Numbered from the stretch's first letter, positions 21,721 to 34,596 are shown. The stretch is DNA of 64,000 bases from Xanthomonas rydalmerensis (GCF_033170385.1 NZ_CP126170.1:2628001-2692000); one strand, 5' to 3'. The notes: generated by a model not told the origin, from the letters alone. Translations and numbers: made by a program.

Positions 21721-22319
21721 GCCCCGCCGCCATGGCCCTGGACCAGGTGATGCGCTATCACGACACGCGCTTCCAGACGATCGCGGCCAAGCTGTTGCCG
21801 ACCCAATACCTGGTGGTGGACGACGACACCGCGCTGACCACCATCCTGGGCTCGTGCGTGGCCGCCTGCATCCGCGACCCGTTGCTGAAGATCGGCGGCA
21901 TGAACCACTTCATGCTGCCCGACGGCCAGAGCGGCGACGGCGCGCCGGCACGCTACGGCAGCTACGCGATGGAAGTGCTGATCAACGACCTGCTCAAGCG
22001 CGGCGCCGCCCGCAACCGCCTGGAAGCCAAGGTGTTCGGCGGCGGCAACGTGCTCAAGGGCTTCACCAACAACCCGGTCGGCACGCGCAACGCCGACTTC
22101 GTGCTGAACTACCTCAAGGCCGAACAGATCCCGGTGGTGGCCGAGGACCTGCGCGGCATCCATCCGCGCAAGATCTGGTTCTTTCCCGGCACCGGCCGCG
22201 TGGTCGTGCAGCGCCTGCCGCACGCGCACGAGGAAGCCGAGATCGCCGCGGCCGAGTCGGCGGTGCGCGCCCGTCTGGCCAAAGCCCCTGTCACCGGCGC
22301 CGTGGAGTTGTTCGAATGA
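21717..22319 (+). CDS. cheD: Chemoreceptor glutamine deamidase CheD
   Basis: 200 aa. CheD converts specific receptor glutamines to glutamates and in some bacteria also modulates CheC. The catalytic region is visible: [15 protein letters not shown] with the nucleophilic Cys, GGMNHFML with the His, and [22 protein letters not shown] later. The start is set by the ATGA overlap with cheR (21717), and its own stop overlaps the cheB start in the same way. The cheR-cheD-cheB order forms one adaptation operon. No cheC was seen. The final segment of about 40 residues is Glu/Ala-rich and extends past the usual CheD core. Confidence 0.95.
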   Translation: MSPAAMALDQVMRYHDTRFQTIAAKLLPTQYLVVDDDTALTTILGSCVAACIRDPLLKIGGMNHFMLPDGQSGDGAPARYGSYAMEVLINDLLKRGAARNRLEAKVFGGGNVLKGFTNNPVGTRNADFVLNYLKAEQIPVVAEDLRGIHPRKIWFFPGTGRVVVQRLPHAHEEAEIAAAESAVRARLAKAPVTGAVELFE

Positions 22320-23389
22320 GCCTGGAAGCCCCTTGCCGTGTCCTGATCGTCGACGACTCCGCGGTCGTGCGGCAGATCCTCACCGAGATCCTGTCGGGCG
22401 CGCCCGGCGTGGAAGTGGTCGGCTCGGCCGCCGACCCGCTGCTGGCGCGCGAGAAGATCAAGCGTCTGAATCCGGACGTGATCACGCTTGACGTGGAAAT
22501 GCCGCGCATGGACGGCCTGGCGTTCCTGGAAAACCTGATGCGGCTGCGGCCCACGCCGGTGGTGATGATCTCCTCGCTCACCGAGCGCGGCGCCGACACC
22601 ACGCTGCAGGCGCTGTCGCTGGGCGCGGTCGACTTCGTCTCCAAGCCCAAGCTCGACGTGGCCCGCGGCTTGGAGGGATACGCCGAAGAGATCATCACCA
22701 AGGTCAAGAATGCGGCCAAGGCCAAGGTCCGTGCTCTGGACCGGCCGGCCACGCCGAAACCGGCCAGCGCCACCGCCACGCCCGCCGCCGTGTCCTCGCT
22801 GAAGTTCCGCACCACCGACCGGCTGATCGCGATCGGTGCGTCCGCCGGCGGCACCGAAGCGCTGCGCGTGGTGCTGGAAGGCATGCCGGCCGATGCCCCG
22901 GCAGTGGTGATGACCCAGCATCTGCCCGCGGGCTTCAGCACGGCCTTCGCCGACCGTCTCAACCGGCACTCGGCGATGGCCGTGCGCGAAGCGACCGAAG
23001 GCGAAGCGATCCTGCCCGGCCACGCCTACCTGCCGCCCGGCGGCAAGCACCTGCAGGTGATCCGCGACGGCGCGCGCTGGCGCTGCAAGATCGACGACGG
23101 CCCGCCGGTCAACCGGCACAAGCCGGCGGTGGACGTGCTGTTCCAGTCGGTGGCGCGCAACGCCGGCGCCAACGCCATCGGTGCGATCCTCACCGGCATG
23201 GGCGACGACGGCGCGCGCGGCCTGCTGGAAATGCTGCAGGCCGGCGCCAGCACCCTGGTCCAGGACGAGGCCACCAGCGTGGTCTGGGGCATGCCCGGCA
23301 CGGCCTTCCGGCTGGGCGCGGCGCAGGAGGTGCTGCCCCTGGACAAGATCGCCGAGCGCCTGATCGCGCTGTCCGTGCAGGCCCGCTGA
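22316..23389 (+). CDS. cheB: Protein-glutamate methylesterase CheB
   Basis: 357 aa, a response-regulator controlled esterase that removes receptor methyl groups when phosphorylated by CheA. The receiver domain (about 6-125) has IVDDSAVVR and the phospho-acceptor Asp59 in [12 protein letters not shown], with the conserved Lys in VSKPKLD. A linker follows, then the CheB catalytic domain from about 165. It has [10 protein letters not shown] (Ser nucleophile), TQHLPAGF (His) and the GMGDDGARG Asp segment, so the triad appears intact. It is coupled to cheD by a 4-nt overlap and followed after 4 nt by a c-di-GMP gene. Confidence 0.97.
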   Translation: MSLEAPCRVLIVDDSAVVRQILTEILSGAPGVEVVGSAADPLLAREKIKRLNPDVITLDVEMPRMDGLAFLENLMRLRPTPVVMISSLTERGADTTLQALSLGAVDFVSKPKLDVARGLEGYAEEIITKVKNAAKAKVRALDRPATPKPASATATPAAVSSLKFRTTDRLIAIGASAGGTEALRVVLEGMPADAPAVVMTQHLPAGFSTAFADRLNRHSAMAVREATEGEAILPGHAYLPPGGKHLQVIRDGARWRCKIDDGPPVNRHKPAVDVLFQSVARNAGANAIGAILTGMGDDGARGLLEMLQAGASTLVQDEATSVVWGMPGTAFRLGAAQEVLPLDKIAERLIALSVQAR

Positions 23390-23393
23390 CAGC

Positions 23394-25991
23394 ATGCCGG
23401 GCCGCCGCGCCACCACCTCGAGCGTCTCCAGCGACCCCAGTGTGGAAACGGCGCGGGCGGCCGCGGCCTGCTCCGAACTCGATCTGCTGCACTGCCTGCA
23501 CTACGCCCCGCAAGGGGTGCTGGTGATCGATGCGAAGGCACGCGTGGTCGCCTTCAACCACACCGCCGAAGCGCTGTGGAACCGGCCACGCGCGCAGGTG
23601 CTGGGCCATCCGCTCGGCGAGCTGGTCGACGCGGAGAACCGCGCGGACTTCCTCGCCAGTTGCCTGCACCACGACGGCAGCGGCAGCTACGAACTGACGT
23701 TGCGCGACCCCGACGGTAGGGCACGCTGGCTGGCGGTGAGCGCGGCACGGGTGCCGGAGAACACCAGCCAGCTGCAGGTGCTGTTCGTGCGCGACATCAG
23801 CGCCGAACGCGCCCGCGATGCCAGGATGCGGCTGCTGTCGCTGGCGCTGGACTCCAGCGACAACGCGATCGTCGTCTGCGATCCGGAATTGAACATCCTC
23901 TACGTCAACGCCGGCTTCAGCCAGGTGTTCGGCTATGCCGAGAGCGAAGTGCTGGGGCACCTGCCCAGCAACGTGCTGACCGGCCCCGGTACCGACCTGC
24001 AGACCGTGCAGCAGACCCGCGAACGCGTACGCGCCGGCTTCGGCCACCAGGCCGACATCCTGGCGTACCGCAAGGACGGCACCCCGCTGTGGGCCACCCT
24101 GGTGGCCACCCCCATCGCCGGCGAGAACGGCGACCAACGGCGCTACATCCTCTCGTTCACCGACATCACCCAGAGCAAGATGCACGAGGTGCTGCACAAG
24201 AACGTGCTGGAGGCGCTGGTCCGCGAACAGCCGCTGGTCGAGGTCGCCACGCTGATCTGCAATGAGGTCGAGCGCATCGCGCCGGAACTGATGGCCGCGA
24301 TCGTCAGCGTCGACGGCAGCGGCTGCCTGCAGCCGCTGGCTGCGCCGAGCATGCCGGCGCGGTTCGGCGAGACCATGAGCAACATGCGCGCCGGACCGCG
24401 TGCCGGCGCCCTCGGCACCTCGATCTGGCGCGGCAAGCAGGTGCTGGTGCTCGACCCGCGCACCGACCCGCTGTTCGCCGACTACATGGGGCTGGTGCAG
24501 TACGTGCAGTTGGGCACCTGCGTGGCTACCCCGATCAAGTCCAGCAGCGGCCGCGTCCTCGGCAGCTTCGCGCTGTGCTACCGGCAGGTGCGCGAGCCGT
24601 TGGCCTGGCACCTGCGCCTGATCGAACTCTGCGTGCATCTGTGCGCATTGGCGCTGGAACGCGAGCAGACCAGGGCACGCGTGCACCAGCTCGCCTTCTA
24701 CGACTCGCTCACCGGCCTGCCCAACCGGGTGATGTTCAGCGCCCGCGCCGAGCAGGCGCTCGCCGCCGCCGAGCACCAGGGCGCGCCGGTGGCGATCCTG
24801 TTCGTGGACATCGACCGCTTCAAGCGCGTCAACGAGACCCAGGGCCATGCCGCCGGCGACGGCCTGTTGCGCGACATCGCCCATCGCATCGGCGACACCC
24901 TGGGCGTGACCGACCTCATCGGCCGCCAGGCCGGCGACGAATTCGTGCTGATGCTGCCGAACTGCAGCGTCGAACAGGCCGCCGGCGTCGCCGAGCGCCT
25001 TTTGCTGGCGCTGGCCGAGCCGCTGGTGGTCGGCCAGGTGACCCTGCACCCCAGCGCCAGCATCGGCGTGGCGATGTTCCCCGAGGACGGCGGCGACATC
25101 GAGACCTTGCTGCGCCATGCCGACCTGGCGATGTTCCGGGCCAAGCGCGAGGGCGGCAACAGCGTGTGCTACTTCAGTTCCGACATGAACCGCATGGCGC
25201 AGGAACGCGTGGCGATGGAGACCGCGCTGCGCGACGCCCTGCATCGCAACAAGCTGCAACTGCACTACCAGCCGCAGTTGCACAGCCAGGCGCCGCATGC
25301 GCTGTACGGCGTGGAAGCGCTGCTGCGCTGGGAACATCCCAACCTCGGCGCGATCTCCCCTGCCCGCTTCGTACCGATGGCCGAAGAATGCGGGCTGATC
25401 GACGAGCTCGGACATTGGGTCCTGCGCGAGACCTGCCGGCAGATGGCAGACTGGCGCCAGCGCGGCATCCCGGTGCCGCGCGTGGCGGTGAACCTGTCGG
25501 CCAACAATTTCGCCGACCCGCAGCTGCCCGCGCGGGTGGAGGATCTGCTCGCCACCGCCGGCCTGCAACCAGCGGACCTGGCACTGGAGATGACCGAGAG
25601 CGTCATGCTCTCCAACCCCGGCGCCGTGCTGGCCAATCTGCGCCAACTGCAGGCCAGCGGCGTGCTGCTGTCGCTGGACGACTTCGGCACCGGCTATTCC
25701 AGCCTCAGCCATCTGCATCAATTGCCGGTCAACGAACTGAAGCTGGACATGAGCTTCGTCAGCGACCTGGAGCACTGCCAGACCTCGCGCGCGCTGACCA
25801 CCTCGGTGCTGCGCATTGGCGAGACCCTCGGCCTGCATACCGTCGCCGAGGGCGTGGAGACCGAGGCGCAGCGCGCGTTCCTGGCGCGGCTGGGCTGCCG
25901 CGTGCTGCAGGGCTTCCTGTTCGCCCCGGCGCTCACACCGGCGGCGCTGGAGCACTGGCTGCAGGGGCGTGCGCCCGCACAGCCGACGTAA
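23394..25991 (+). CDS. PAS-PAS-GAF-GGDEF-EAL c-di-GMP turnover protein
   Basis: 865 aa, cytoplasmic, no membrane segment. Domains in order: PAS at about 22-125, PAS at about 140-260, GAF at about 270-420, GGDEF at about 435-595 and EAL at about 605-860. The cyclase signature reads AGDEF rather than GGDEF, which can remain active in some enzymes. The RxxD inhibitory site is not present just upstream (GVTD instead). The EAL domain keeps its catalytic set: EALLRW, an Asn in NLSANNF, Glu in ALEMTES, LDDFGTGYSSL, the Lys in LKLDMSF, Glu in AEGVETE, and the Gln in LQGFLF. Phosphodiesterase activity is therefore likely. Being 4 nt after cheB puts it in the adaptation operon and links chemotaxis to the c-di-GMP level read by YcgR. 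Confidence 0.92.
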   Translation: MPGRRATTSSVSSDPSVETARAAAACSELDLLHCLHYAPQGVLVIDAKARVVAFNHTAEALWNRPRAQVLGHPLGELVDAENRADFLASCLHHDGSGSYELTLRDPDGRARWLAVSAARVPENTSQLQVLFVRDISAERARDARMRLLSLALDSSDNAIVVCDPELNILYVNAGFSQVFGYAESEVLGHLPSNVLTGPGTDLQTVQQTRERVRAGFGHQADILAYRKDGTPLWATLVATPIAGENGDQRRYILSFTDITQSKMHEVLHKNVLEALVREQPLVEVATLICNEVERIAPELMAAIVSVDGSGCLQPLAAPSMPARFGETMSNMRAGPRAGALGTSIWRGKQVLVLDPRTDPLFADYMGLVQYVQLGTCVATPIKSSSGRVLGSFALCYRQVREPLAWHLRLIELCVHLCALALEREQTRARVHQLAFYDSLTGLPNRVMFSARAEQALAAAEHQGAPVAILFVDIDRFKRVNETQGHAAGDGLLRDIAHRIGDTLGVTDLIGRQAGDEFVLMLPNCSVEQAAGVAERLLLALAEPLVVGQVTLHPSASIGVAMFPEDGGDIETLLRHADLAMFRAKREGGNSVCYFSSDMNRMAQERVAMETALRDALHRNKLQLHYQPQLHSQAPHALYGVEALLRWEHPNLGAISPARFVPMAEECGLIDELGHWVLRETCRQMADWRQRGIPVPRVAVNLSANNFADPQLPARVEDLLATAGLQPADLALEMTESVMLSNPGAVLANLRQLQASGVLLSLDDFGTGYSSLSHLHQLPVNELKLDMSFVSDLEHCQTSRALTTSVLRIGETLGLHTVAEGVETEAQRAFLARLGCRVLQGFLFAPALTPAALEHWLQGRAPAQPT

Positions 25992-26044
25992 GCGCACGCG
26001 AGCGCGGCAAGACCGCCGCGTCGGGAAACGCCTGCAACCCCAAG

Positions 26045-26073
26045 AAAAAAGCCCGGCAATGCCGGGCTTCTCG
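26045..26073. terminator. Bidirectional intrinsic terminator
   Basis: AAAAAAGCCCGGC-AAT-GCCGGGCTTCTC lies between the convergent EAL-domain gene and acnB. The A-run on the left serves as the U-tract for the minus strand; on the plus strand the T-tract is short. Confidence 0.8.
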
Positions 26074-26126
26074 TTTGCGACAGTGCCGCATGGGCGGCAC
26101 GTCGCGTCGGTGCATCGCCGGGGCGA

Positions 26127-28718
26127 TCAGGCGGCGACCGTGGTGGCCACGTCCTGATAGTCCTGGATCTGATCGAAGTTCATGTAGCGATAGATCTGCT
26201 CGCCACTGGTCTTGATCACGCCCACGTCGGCCATGTACTCGTCCTTGGTCGGGATCCGGCCCAGGCGCGAGCAGATCGCCGCCAGTTCCGCCGAGCCCAG
26301 GTACACGTTGGTGTTGCGGCCCAGGCGGTTGGGGAAGTTGCGGGTGGAGGTGGAGAACACCGTGGCGCCCTCGCGCGCCTGCGCCTGGTTGCCCATGCAC
26401 AGCGAGCAGCCCGGCATTTCCATGCGCGCGCCGGCGGCGCCGAAGGTGCCGTAGTGGCCTTCCTTGGTCAGCTCCGAGGCGTCCATCTTGGTCGGCGGCG
26501 CGACCCACAGGCGGGTCGGGATGTCGCGCTTGCCTTCCAGCAGCTTGGCCGCGGCACGGAAGTGGCCGATGTTGGTCATGCACGAGCCGATGAACACTTC
26601 GTCGATCGCCGCGCCGGCCACGTCGGACAGGGTCTTCACGTCGTCCGGGTCGTTCGGGCAGGCCACGATCGGCTCGTGGATGTCGGCCAGGTCGATCTCG
26701 ATCACCGCCGCGTATTCGGCATCGGCATCGGGCTCGAGCAGCTGCGGGTCTGCCAGCCATTCCTCCATCTTCTTGATCCGCCGCGCCAGCGAACGCGCGT
26801 CGGCATAGCCTTCGGCGATCATCCACTTCAGCAGGGTGATGTTGCTGGTCAGGTACTCGACGATCGGCTCCTTGTTCAGGCGCACCGTGCAACCGGCGGC
26901 CGACCGCTCGGCGGAGGCGTCGGACAGTTCGAACGCCTGCTCCACCTTCAGTTCCGGCAGGCCTTCGATCTCGAGGATGCGGCCGGAGAAGATGTTCTTC
27001 TTGCCCTGCTTGGCCACGGTCAGCAGGCCCTGCTTGATCGCGTACAGCGGGATCGCGTTGACCAGATCGCGCAGGGTCACGCCCGGCTGCATCTGCCCCT
27101 TGAAGCGCACCAGCACGCTCTCGGGCATGTCCAGCGGCATGACGCCGGTGGCGGCGGCGAAGGCGACCAGGCCGGAGCCGGCCGGGAACGAGATGCCGAT
27201 CGGGAAGCGGGTGTGCGAGTCGCCGCCGGTGCCGACGGTGTCGGGCAGCAGCATGCGGTTGAGCCAGCTGTGGATCACGCCGTCGCCCGGACGCAGCGAC
27301 ACGCCGCCGCGGGTGGAGATGAACTCCGGCAGGGTGTGGTGGGTCTTGACGTCGACCGGCTTCGGGTACGCGGCGGTGTGGCAGAACGACTGCATCACCA
27401 GGTCGGCGGAGAAGCCCAGGCAGGCCAGATCCTTCAGCTCGTCGCGGGTCATCGGGCCGGTGGTGTCCTGCGAGCCCACCGAGGTCATCTTCGGCTCACA
27501 GTAGGTGCCCGGGCGCATGCCCTGGCCTTCCGGCAGGCCACAGGCGCGGCCGACCATCTTCTGCGCCAGCGAGAAGCCCTTGCCGGTGTCCGGCGGGTCC
27601 ATCGGCAGGCGGAACAGGTCCGAGGCCGGCAGGCCCAGGAACTCGCGCGCCTTGGCGGTCAGGCCGCGGCCGACGATCAGCGGGATGCGGCCGCCGGCGC
27701 GCACTTCGTCGAACAGCACGTCCGACTTCATCGCGAACTCGGCGATCACCTGCCCGTTCTTCAGCGCCTTGCCTTCGTACGGGCGCAGCTCGACCACGTC
27801 GCCGTGCTCCATCTGCGACACGTCCAGCTCGATCGGCAGCGCGCCGGCGTCTTCCATGGTGTTGTAGAAGATCGGCGCGATCTTCGAGCCCAGGCACACG
27901 CCGCCGAAGCGCTTGTTGGGGATGTACGGGATGTCCTCGCCGGTCCACCACAGCACCGAGTTGGTCGCCGACTTGCGCGAGGAACCGGTGCCGACCACGT
28001 CGCCGACGTAGGCGACCAGATGGCCCTTGGCCTTGAGATCGGCGATGGCCTGGATCGGGCCGCGCTTGCCGTCTTCTTCCGGCTCGAACGGGGCGCCGTC
28101 GCGCTTGTTCTTGAGCATCGCCAGCGCGTGCAGCGGGATGTCGGGACGGGTGGTGGCGTCCGGCGCCGGCGACAGGTCGTCGGTGTTGGTCTCGCCCGGC
28201 ACCTTGAACACGGTGATGGTCAGGCTCTGCGGCACTTCCGGCTTGCTGGTGAACCACTCGGCCTCGGCCCAGCTCTGCAGCACCGCCTTGGCGTGCGCGT
28301 TGCCGGCCTCGGCCTTCTCCTGCACGTCGTGGAAGGCGTCGAAGATCAGCAGCGTGTGCTTCAGACCTTCGGCGGCGACTGCACCGAGTTCGGCGTTGTC
28401 CAGCAGCTCGATCAGCGGATGGATGTTGTAGCCGCCGAGCATGGTGCCCAGCAGTTCGGTGGCGCGGGTGGGCGAGATCAGCGGGGTCTTCTCGCTGCCG
28501 AAGGCGACCGCGGCCAGGTACGAGGCCTTGACCTTGGCGGCGTCGTCGACGCCCGCCGGCACGCGATGGCTCAGCAGTTCGACCAGGAACTGCTCCTCGC
28601 CGGCCGGCGGATTCTTCAGCAGTTCGATGACCTGCGCGGTCTGCTGCGCGCTCAGCGGCAGCGGCGGGATTCCGAGCGCGGCGCGCTCTGCAACGTGGTG
28701 GCGGTAGGCTTCCAACAT
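26127..28718 (-). CDS. acnB: Aconitate hydratase B
   Basis: 863 aa, the normal AcnB length. It isomerises citrate to isocitrate via aconitate in the TCA cycle using a [4Fe-4S] cluster. The N-terminal HEAT-like domain ([16 protein letters not shown]) precedes a swivel domain, the arrangement unique to AcnB. Cluster-ligand and active-site segments are visible: [26 protein letters not shown] and GCSLCMGNQ near the C-terminus. A GGAG ribosome site precedes the start. In other bacteria AcnB is the main growth-phase enzyme and its apo form can bind RNA; nothing in this sequence tests that. A vapBC pair lies just upstream (52 nt) on the same strand. Confidence 0.97.
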   Translation of the reverse strand: MLEAYRHHVAERAALGIPPLPLSAQQTAQVIELLKNPPAGEEQFLVELLSHRVPAGVDDAAKVKASYLAAVAFGSEKTPLISPTRATELLGTMLGGYNIHPLIELLDNAELGAVAAEGLKHTLLIFDAFHDVQEKAEAGNAHAKAVLQSWAEAEWFTSKPEVPQSLTITVFKVPGETNTDDLSPAPDATTRPDIPLHALAMLKNKRDGAPFEPEEDGKRGPIQAIADLKAKGHLVAYVGDVVGTGSSRKSATNSVLWWTGEDIPYIPNKRFGGVCLGSKIAPIFYNTMEDAGALPIELDVSQMEHGDVVELRPYEGKALKNGQVIAEFAMKSDVLFDEVRAGGRIPLIVGRGLTAKAREFLGLPASDLFRLPMDPPDTGKGFSLAQKMVGRACGLPEGQGMRPGTYCEPKMTSVGSQDTTGPMTRDELKDLACLGFSADLVMQSFCHTAAYPKPVDVKTHHTLPEFISTRGGVSLRPGDGVIHSWLNRMLLPDTVGTGGDSHTRFPIGISFPAGSGLVAFAAATGVMPLDMPESVLVRFKGQMQPGVTLRDLVNAIPLYAIKQGLLTVAKQGKKNIFSGRILEIEGLPELKVEQAFELSDASAERSAAGCTVRLNKEPIVEYLTSNITLLKWMIAEGYADARSLARRIKKMEEWLADPQLLEPDADAEYAAVIEIDLADIHEPIVACPNDPDDVKTLSDVAGAAIDEVFIGSCMTNIGHFRAAAKLLEGKRDIPTRLWVAPPTKMDASELTKEGHYGTFGAAGARMEMPGCSLCMGNQAQAREGATVFSTSTRNFPNRLGRNTNVYLGSAELAAICSRLGRIPTKDEYMADVGVIKTSGEQIYRYMNFDQIQDYQDVATTVAA

Positions 28719-28770
28719 GCGGGTTCTCCGGAAAAATACGGTGGGAATGTGCGGTAGCGGCGGCGCGGCG

Positions 28771-29178
28771 TCAGCCGGCAGGCTTGGGGACGATGATCTT
28801 CAGGCCCTTGAAGTAATCGCGGAAAAAACGGTCGTCGCGGGTGATCAGGCCATCGCATTGCAGCAGCGCATGCGCACCGATCAGGAAATCGGCCACCACC
28901 CGCTCGCGCTTGCCGCCACGGGCGCGGAAGCGGCGCTGCATCTCGCCGGCGCGCAGGGCCGACTTGGCCTCCAGCGCGCTGAAGCGGATGCTCATGTCCT
29001 CCAACACCGACAACGCCTCGGCGCCGTCGCGCAGCGCGCTGCACACTTCGGCCAGGACGATGTCGCAGACCACCACCGGACCGGTGCTCAGGCACTGGCG
29101 CAGGCAGGCTTCGGCGGCGTCGGCCTGCGGGCCGTCGGCCAGCAGGTCCACCAGCACGGACGAGTCGATGGCGATCAT
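28771..29178 (-). CDS. vapC: PIN-domain ribonuclease toxin, VapC family
   Basis: 135 aa, a single PIN domain. Acidic residues expected for metal-dependent RNA cleavage are present: Asp5 in IDSSVLVDL, Glu44 in VLAEVCSAL, Asp97 in [11 protein letters not shown] and Asp115/116 in [12 protein letters not shown]. The start overlaps the antitoxin stop by 4 nt, typical of vapBC operons. VapC toxins usually cut initiator tRNA or rRNA; the target here is unknown. It lies between the two aconitase genes, an unusual position suggesting insertion of a mobile addiction module, though base composition is not clearly foreign. Confidence 0.92.
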   Translation of the reverse strand: MIAIDSSVLVDLLADGPQADAAEACLRQCLSTGPVVVCDIVLAEVCSALRDGAEALSVLEDMSIRFSALEAKSALRAGEMQRRFRARGGKRERVVADFLIGAHALLQCDGLITRDDRFFRDYFKGLKIIVPKPAG

Positions 29179-29438
29179 GCGCCGGCGTCGGGCTCGGGTT
29201 CGAACGGATCGCCCGGGGCGCGGCCGCGGATGGCGCGCATCGCCTCGTCGGTACTGGCGAAGCCGTCGAGCTTGAAGCGGCCGCGAGCGCGCGAGATGGC
29301 ATCGTCCACGCTCTTGCGCAGGATGATCCGGCCGCCGTCAAGTTCCACTTTCAGGATGGTGCCCTTGCTCAGGCCCAATGCGTCGCGCACGGCCTTGGGC
29401 AAGGTGATCTGACCGCGCTCGGCGACAGTGGCTTCCAT
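29175..29438 (-). CDS. vapB: AbrB/SpoVT-type antitoxin VapB
   Basis: 87 aa. The N-terminal swapped-hairpin DNA-binding fold (residues 1-45) shows the family pattern: VAERGQITLPKAVRDALGL, then GTILKVELDGGRIILRK. The C-terminal part (FKLDGFASTDEAMRAIRGR) should wrap the toxin. Antitoxins of this type bind the operon promoter and repress it, alone or with VapC. The upstream region carries several CATAC repeats as a candidate binding site. ATG 29438 is the first of the operon. Confidence 0.9.
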   Translation of the reverse strand: MEATVAERGQITLPKAVRDALGLSKGTILKVELDGGRIILRKSVDDAISRARGRFKLDGFASTDEAMRAIRGRAPGDPFEPEPDAGA

Positions 29439-29455
29439 GGGGCGGGCTCCACAAG

Positions 29456-29527
29456 GTATGCACGAATTTTACATACTTGAAGCGTCATACTCAAGCCCAC
29501 ATACAGCGCAGGTCACACCTGCCATAC
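29456..29527 (-). promoter_or_regulatory. Candidate vapBC operator: GTATG plus phased CATAC repeats
   Basis: GTATG at 29456-29460 forms an imperfect inverted pair with CATAC at 29472-29476. CATAC recurs at 29486-29490 and 29500-29504, exactly 14 nt apart, and again at 29523-29527. The array starts 18 nt before the vapB ATG and extends toward acnA, so antitoxin binding could also affect the divergent acnA promoter. Confidence 0.5.
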
Positions 29528-29587
29528 ACACTGAATCGGTCAGAATGACCGCAGTCCCTACAGCCGCGATGCCATAGGAGTTCCGTG

Positions 29588-32347
<2,760 letters not shown>

Positions 32348-32378
32348 CAGCCGCACGGGTTTCCCACACGGAACCCTG

Positions 32379-32401
32379 GCCCCCGCGCCTAGCGCGGGGG
32401 C
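32379..32401 (+). terminator. Hairpin after acnA
   Basis: GCCCCCGCGC-CTA-GCGCGGGGGC: a perfect 10-bp stem with a 3-nt loop, 31 nt after the stop. No T-run follows. Confidence 0.55.
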
Positions 32402-32451
32402 GATGCTCGGGTACGCGAATTGACACTTGCATGCGCGCGCACTCGAGAGCA

Positions 32452-32680
32452 AAGGCTTTCGCCTTTCGGCGAGTTACTTTTCTTTGCTTGTGCAAAGAAA
32501 AGTAACCAAAAGAAAGCACACCCTGCCTCGCGCCCTACGCGCTGCGCGCTCCGGGTCCGCGTCCAGCCCGGGGATCCGCGGAAGGGGCATCCTGCCCCTG
32601 CCGCGGACGGCGCACGTCCCTGTGCGCCGCCCCTTCGGGGTTTTTCCCCGTGCTGGCCGCCGCTTCGGAAGGGAACCGGT
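32452..32680. repeat. Hairpin-rich extragenic repeat element
   Basis: It begins near AAGGCTTTCGCCTTT. The core is a perfect 15-bp inverted repeat, GTTACTTTTCTTTGC (32473-32487) and GCAAAGAAAAGTAAC (32492-32506). Further GC stems follow, including AGGGGC/GCCCCT and GGCGCAC/GTGCGCC, and a UUCG-loop hairpin followed by TTTTT (32630-32645). I recall closely similar intergenic elements elsewhere in xanthomonad genomes; copy number must be checked. It may act as a terminator/insulator upstream of rpfB. Confidence 0.6.
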
Positions 32681-32683
32681 AAA

Positions 32684-32707
32684 AGCAACAGCAACAGCAA
32701 CAGCAAC
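32684..32707. repeat. Hexanucleotide microsatellite (AGCAAC)4
   Basis: Four exact AGCAAC units followed by AAC AG. It lies about 170 nt before rpfB, outside any gene. Confidence 0.8.
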
Positions 32708-32879
32708 AACAGATAGCCTTCGGCACTCTTGCCCTACCGGCACAAAAACACGCTCGCCCACAAGGCATCCCCCCGCCCCTGTTCGCCTTTCTCCCCTACG
32801 GAACGGTATGCTCCCATTACGGGATTCCGGCGGATACTGTCCGCTGCGCGCCCATCAATACATTTCCTGGAGGGGGAAT

Positions 32880-34565
32880 ATGAGTCTGGATCGTCCGTGG
32901 TTGCAGAGTTATCCGGCCGGCGTTGGCGCCGACATCGATGTCGATGAATACCGCTCCGTCGCCGCCGTCTTCGAAAGCTCCGTGGCCAAGTTCGGCGACC
33001 GCCCCGCCTACTGCAACTTCGGCAAGACCCTGACCTACCGCGAGGCCGGCGAACTGGCCCGGCAATTCGCCGGCTACCTGCTGGGCGAACTGCAGCTCAA
33101 GAAGGGCGACCGCGTCGCCCTGATGATGCCCAACTGCCTGCAGTACCCCATCGCCACCTTCGGCGTGCTGCTGGCCGGCATGACCGTGGTCAACGTCAAC
33201 CCGCTGTACACCCCGCGCGAACTGCGCCACCAGTTGATCGACTCCGGCGCCAGCGCGCTGGTGGTGATCGACAACTTCGGCACCACCGTGCAGGAAGTGC
33301 TCGCCGACACGCCGATCAAGCAGGTCATCACCACCGGCCTGGGCGACATGCTCGGCTTCCCCAAGGGGCCGCTGGTCAACTTCGTCCTGAAGTACGTCAA
33401 GAAGCTGGTGCCGGACTACGACCTCCCCAACGCGATCCGCTTCCGCGACGCGCTGACCCTCGGCCGCCTGCACACGCTGCCGCCGATCGACATCGCGCCG
33501 AACGACATCGCCTTCCTGCAGTACACCGGCGGCACCACCGGCGTGGCCAAGGGCGCGATGCTGACCCACCGCAACCTGGTCGCCAACATGCTGCAGGCAG
33601 GCGCCTGGATCTCGGCGACCGGCAAGCTGGAGGAAGGCAAGGAAGTCATCATCACCGCGCTGCCGCTGTACCACATCTTCGCGCTGACCGCGAACGGGCT
33701 GGTCTTCATGAAGCTCGGCGGGCTCAATCACCTGATCAGCAATCCGCGCGACATGCCGGGCTTCGTCAAGGAACTGCAGAAGACCCGCTTCACCGCCTTC
33801 ACCGGCGTCAACACCCTGTTCAACGGCCTGCTCAACACCCCTGGCTTCGACAAGGTGGATTTCTCCTCGCTGAAGTTCACCCTCGGCGGCGGTATGGCGG
33901 TGCAACGCGCGGTGGCCGAACGCTGGAAGCAGGTCACCGGCGTCACCCTGGTCGAGGCCTACGGCCTGACCGAGACCTCGCCGGCGGCCTGCATCAACCC
34001 GCTGACCCTGACCGAATACAACGGCGCGATCGGCCTGCCGATCCCCTCCACCGACGCCTGCGTCAAGGACGACCAGGGCCAGACCCTCGCCCATGGCGAG
34101 GTCGGTGAGCTGTGCATCCGCGGGCCGCAGGTGATGAAGGGTTACTGGCGCCGGCCGGAGGACACCGCCGGCGCCATCGATGCCGACGGCTGGCTGCACA
34201 CCGGCGACATGGCGCGGATGGATCCGCAGGGCTTCTTCTATATCGTCGACCGCAAGAAAGACATGATCCTGGTGTCCGGCTTCAACGTGTATCCGAACGA
34301 GGTCGAGGACGTCATCGCGATGATGCCGGGCGTGCTGGAAGTGGCCGCGGTCGGCGTGCCGGACGAAAAATCCGGCGAAGCGGTCAAGGTGGTCATCGTC
34401 AAGAAGGACCCCAACCTGACCGCCGAGGAGGTGAAGGCGCACGCCCGCGCCAACCTCACCGGCTACAAGCACCCGCGCATCGTCGAGTTCCGCAAGGAGC
34501 TGCCCAAGACCAACGTCGGCAAGATCCTGCGGCGCGAGTTGCGCGACGCACCGCCGCCGCAATAA
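32880..34565 (+). CDS. rpfB: Long-chain fatty acyl-CoA ligase RpfB
   Basis: 561 aa from ATG 32880, chosen for the GGAGGGGG site 4-8 nt before it; the frame is open far upstream through the repeat element and should not be used. It activates fatty acids to acyl-CoA with ATP. Motifs: [14 protein letters not shown] (AMP/P-loop), [23 protein letters not shown], and the C-terminal Lys segment [12 protein letters not shown]. In Xanthomonas RpfB is a FadD-type enzyme that also helps turn over DSF. It lies just upstream of rpfF on the same strand; a hairpin and 149 nt separate them, so rpfF probably has its own promoter too. Confidence 0.95.
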   Translation: MSLDRPWLQSYPAGVGADIDVDEYRSVAAVFESSVAKFGDRPAYCNFGKTLTYREAGELARQFAGYLLGELQLKKGDRVALMMPNCLQYPIATFGVLLAGMTVVNVNPLYTPRELRHQLIDSGASALVVIDNFGTTVQEVLADTPIKQVITTGLGDMLGFPKGPLVNFVLKYVKKLVPDYDLPNAIRFRDALTLGRLHTLPPIDIAPNDIAFLQYTGGTTGVAKGAMLTHRNLVANMLQAGAWISATGKLEEGKEVIITALPLYHIFALTANGLVFMKLGGLNHLISNPRDMPGFVKELQKTRFTAFTGVNTLFNGLLNTPGFDKVDFSSLKFTLGGGMAVQRAVAERWKQVTGVTLVEAYGLTETSPAACINPLTLTEYNGAIGLPIPSTDACVKDDQGQTLAHGEVGELCIRGPQVMKGYWRRPEDTAGAIDADGWLHTGDMARMDPQGFFYIVDRKKDMILVSGFNVYPNEVEDVIAMMPGVLEVAAVGVPDEKSGEAVKVVIVKKDPNLTAEEVKAHARANLTGYKHPRIVEFRKELPKTNVGKILRRELRDAPPPQ

Positions 34566-34575
34566 GCAGGTCCAG

Positions 34576-34596
34576 CGGGCGCCCACGCGGCGCCCG
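34576..34596 (+). terminator. Hairpin between rpfB and rpfF
   Basis: CGGGCGCC-CACGC-GGCGCCCG: a perfect 8-bp stem 10 nt after the rpfB stop, with no T-run. It could separate rpfB from rpfF transcription in part. Confidence 0.4.

Larger units (their letters stand above)
32402..32879. other. Non-coding stretch between acnA and rpfB
   Basis: About 480 nt without a supported gene. It contains the hairpin-rich extragenic repeat (32452-32680) and a four-unit AGCAAC microsatellite (32684-32707). The last 170 nt must contain the rpfB promoter. A strong GGAGGGGG ribosome site directly precedes rpfB. Confidence 0.6.

Noticed and set aside
26045..26073. Attachment site or small RNA
   Set aside because: The symmetrical stem with A/T flanks between convergent genes is sufficient as a terminator.
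28771..29438. Prophage or genomic island around vapBC
   Set aside because: No integrase, tRNA or direct repeats flank the pair, and base composition is similar to neighbours. Only the toxin-antitoxin pair itself is supported.
32427..32879. N-terminal extension of RpfB through the intergenic repeat
   Set aside because: It would translate repeat and microsatellite DNA; GGAGGGGG immediately precedes ATG 32880.
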